From Drosophila pseudoobscura (lineage: Eukaryota; Arthropoda; Insecta; Diptera; Drosophilidae), in the NCBI RefSeq assembly GCF_009870125.1, contig NC_046681.1, forward strand, positions 26,310,001 through 26,374,000: 64,000 bases of DNA. Direction: 5' to 3'. The first letter of the stretch is position 1. Each line of letters begins with the position of its first letter. This document shows positions 62,401-64,000 of this stretch, piece by piece. The notes beneath the pieces are model-generated. The model saw only the letters and a program-made list of their open reading frames with translations, did no database searches and was not told the origin of the DNA. Made by a program: the position numbers and the translations under genes.

Positions 62401-64000
62401 AGGATAAATATTTGGAGCTGGCCAAATGAGGCGGAGGTGGCAAAAAGGGGTGAAGGCGGAGGTGGAGCGGGGTAAACAAAGCAAATGAAAACGAACATGA
62501 AAAGCTGCCGCAATTTGTTGCAAAAACAAAGAAAACTTTTCCAAACTGGAAGGGAAATGCAACAAAGTGAGTGCCAAAGAGTGGGGGAGAAAGAAGAAGT
62601 GAAATGCAGCTTGGGAAATATTCAAATGTCTTCCTCTTGGCCCCCTTTGGCCTGTGTCTTCGGCTCTCTTTTTTTTTCTTCCGCTTTAACTGCAATCAGC
62701 CACGACTTTTGCAGTTGCCTTTTGATGGGGCTTTATAAAAAAGGAGCAGGGAGCGTTGACAGGAGTAGGCACAGAAGAGAGAGAGAAGGTAAAGAATAAA
62801 TATATTTCTCTTTTTTTGAACTCTTTCTGTCTCGCTTGCTTTGTCTGGCGAATAATGACGGTGAGAGAGGAGTTGGAGGAGACACTTGCCCCATCTTGTT
62901 TACAACTTGAGAGTGACTTTTATTGCCTCCCATTTTGATTTGCATTTCGGGGGAGTCCCCAAACGGCACATAATTGAATGTTGCAGGAGGAAGAGTGTCG
63001 CAGAAAGGAATAAAATGGGTTCTAAGTGATGCTGCATATAGAGATCGATACATGATCGCACTTCCATTCAAATTATTCACATCCAAGGAAAGAAGCATCT
63101 TCAGAGTAAATGAAATGCGTTTCTCTCCATGCGATTCTCCTCGAATCAGTTTGCTTTGGCTTCATTTGCTTCTGCCACATGGAACAGTAGCTCTGAATGT
63201 GGAATCATAAAACTAAGTGCTCCCATCCATCCCTCTCCCTGTCTTTATCCCTTAAACTATTCCCCCCCCCCTCGCCCCTTTCCGACTGTCCTGAAACTGT
63301 ACTTCCTGCGATGCTTGTGTGAATCCTTTCATATCATATTCAACCAAAGGAAAACGCAACTGAAAGGAAAATGCGGCTAGACGGGAGCCAGGAGATGGGA
63401 AAAGGGAGCAGGAACAATGAAGACGACGGGGAGAGAGGTTAGTGGGCAGCGGGGAGTGTGGCAGGCAGTGAGGCGGATGACTCCAGACGGTGAAGGGGAG
63501 ATGTGAGGCAGTGTCAGGATAGTAGTCAACATTTGCTGACTTAGCTGCAATTATGGCAGATATTTTTATGAACTTGATGTTAACCCACACCCACACTGAG
63601 ATACAGATACATTCTCACACATGGAAAGATATAAAGAGAGAGACAGAGTGAGAAGAGGAGAGGGGAGATATGGCAAGTGTCCTGAATGGGAGATAGGAGT
63701 GTGGCTAAAGGCCAAGCGATGCATGGAAAAGGAAGATGAAGATGGAAATGTCAGTCGGAAAAACATCCTCTTCAAAAGTTGGTGGCGTTGCTGCAGACCT
63801 TGTGAACATGTCGAAAGAAAACATTCTGTAGTCTTGCCGTTAAAAACTTAAAGGATAACAAAATAGGATCTGCCGCTTATATTGTCCTGTTGTTGCCGCT
63901 GTTCCCCGGCGCCAATCGCTGCACCCTTTTTAGGCCAACTGCCCCCATCCTTCTAAAATGCATTATCTCCTTTTCATTGAGGCAAGTATTTTCAATGTTT

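Larger units (their letters stand above)
48433..64000. other. Long gene-free stretch with purine/pyrimidine strand asymmetry
   Basis: About 15.5 kb with no recognisable protein, tRNA, rRNA or transposon. Much of it is made of variants of GGAAATGGGAAA, GGGAAAGG and their complements, which deplete stop codons and give spurious frames on both strands (for example about 190 codons at 49512-50084 minus, 177 at 53366-53899 plus, 232 at 61997-62695 minus). These frames mostly begin at non-ATG codons, have low-complexity products and overlap one another. It could be intergenic DNA or one large intron of a gene outside the window. Confidence 0.5.

Noticed and set aside
61997-62695. 232-codon minus-strand frame rich in Phe, Ser, Pro and Leu
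   Set aside because: Low-complexity product of pyrimidine-rich sequence; looks like composition, not a protein family.
1-64000. tRNA, rRNA, CRISPR arrays, and intact transposons or endogenous retroviral genes
   Set aside because: Read for B-box-like GGTTCGA arms, terminal repeats and transposase or reverse transcriptase motifs; the only B-box-like hit (near 41017) has no cloverleaf, and nothing else was convincing.

Overview
This is nuclear DNA of a Drosophila-like fly. Genes have short introns (54 to 70 bp) mixed with kilobase introns, AATAAA-type polyadenylation signals, CGATA/DRE-type promoter motifs, and six conserved proteins that read as fly orthologues. From memory of D. melanogaster, the Eno - Rrp40 - SDR - UTP23 - ABCG block corresponds to cytological 22A on 2L (Muller element B). 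The partial gene at the left edge is the 3' exon of grapes/Chk1, which I recall at 36A of the same arm. The order is therefore rearranged relative to D. melanogaster, and this is another Drosophila species. The obscura group is possible but unproven.

Layout. 1-753: last exon of grp (Chk1, +). 1985-4353: enolase (-), with an upstream in-frame coding exon that gives an N-terminally extended, presequence-like isoform. 4697-5395: exosome subunit Rrp40 (+), divergent from Eno. 5854-6819: membrane-anchored short-chain dehydrogenase (+). 7082-7929: ribosome-biogenesis protein UTP23 (-, three exons). 7930-20428: about 12.5 kb without coding exons, holding promoter-like sequence, a duplicated palindromic motif and a degenerate minisatellite, and probably the 5' region of the next gene. 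20479-30272: ABCG half-transporter (+, eleven coding exons). 31613-32767: GFOD-type oxidoreductase (-). 33110-33550: small unrecognised gene ending in a PP1-docking-like motif (+). 34347-35300: truncated, intronless prominin-family reading frame (+).

The right half (35.3-64 kb) is gene-poor. Three small unrecognised genes can be supported there: an 88-residue frame with a TATA box (39670-39936, +), a two-exon 104-residue gene (40757-41128, -) and a two-exon 105-residue gene with a basic C-terminal helix resembling a BH3 segment (47980-48351, +). From about 48.4 kb to the end I see only non-coding sequence with strand-asymmetric, purine-rich tracts. These create long spurious open frames on both strands. 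It may be intergenic or one large intron.

The recognised genes are mainly housekeeping: checkpoint kinase, glycolysis, RNA exosome, pre-rRNA processing, lipid transport. They do not form a dedicated system. The most notable items are the leader exon of Eno with a partial duplicate in its intron, the prominin remnant, and the three small spliced or TATA-driven genes of the right half.
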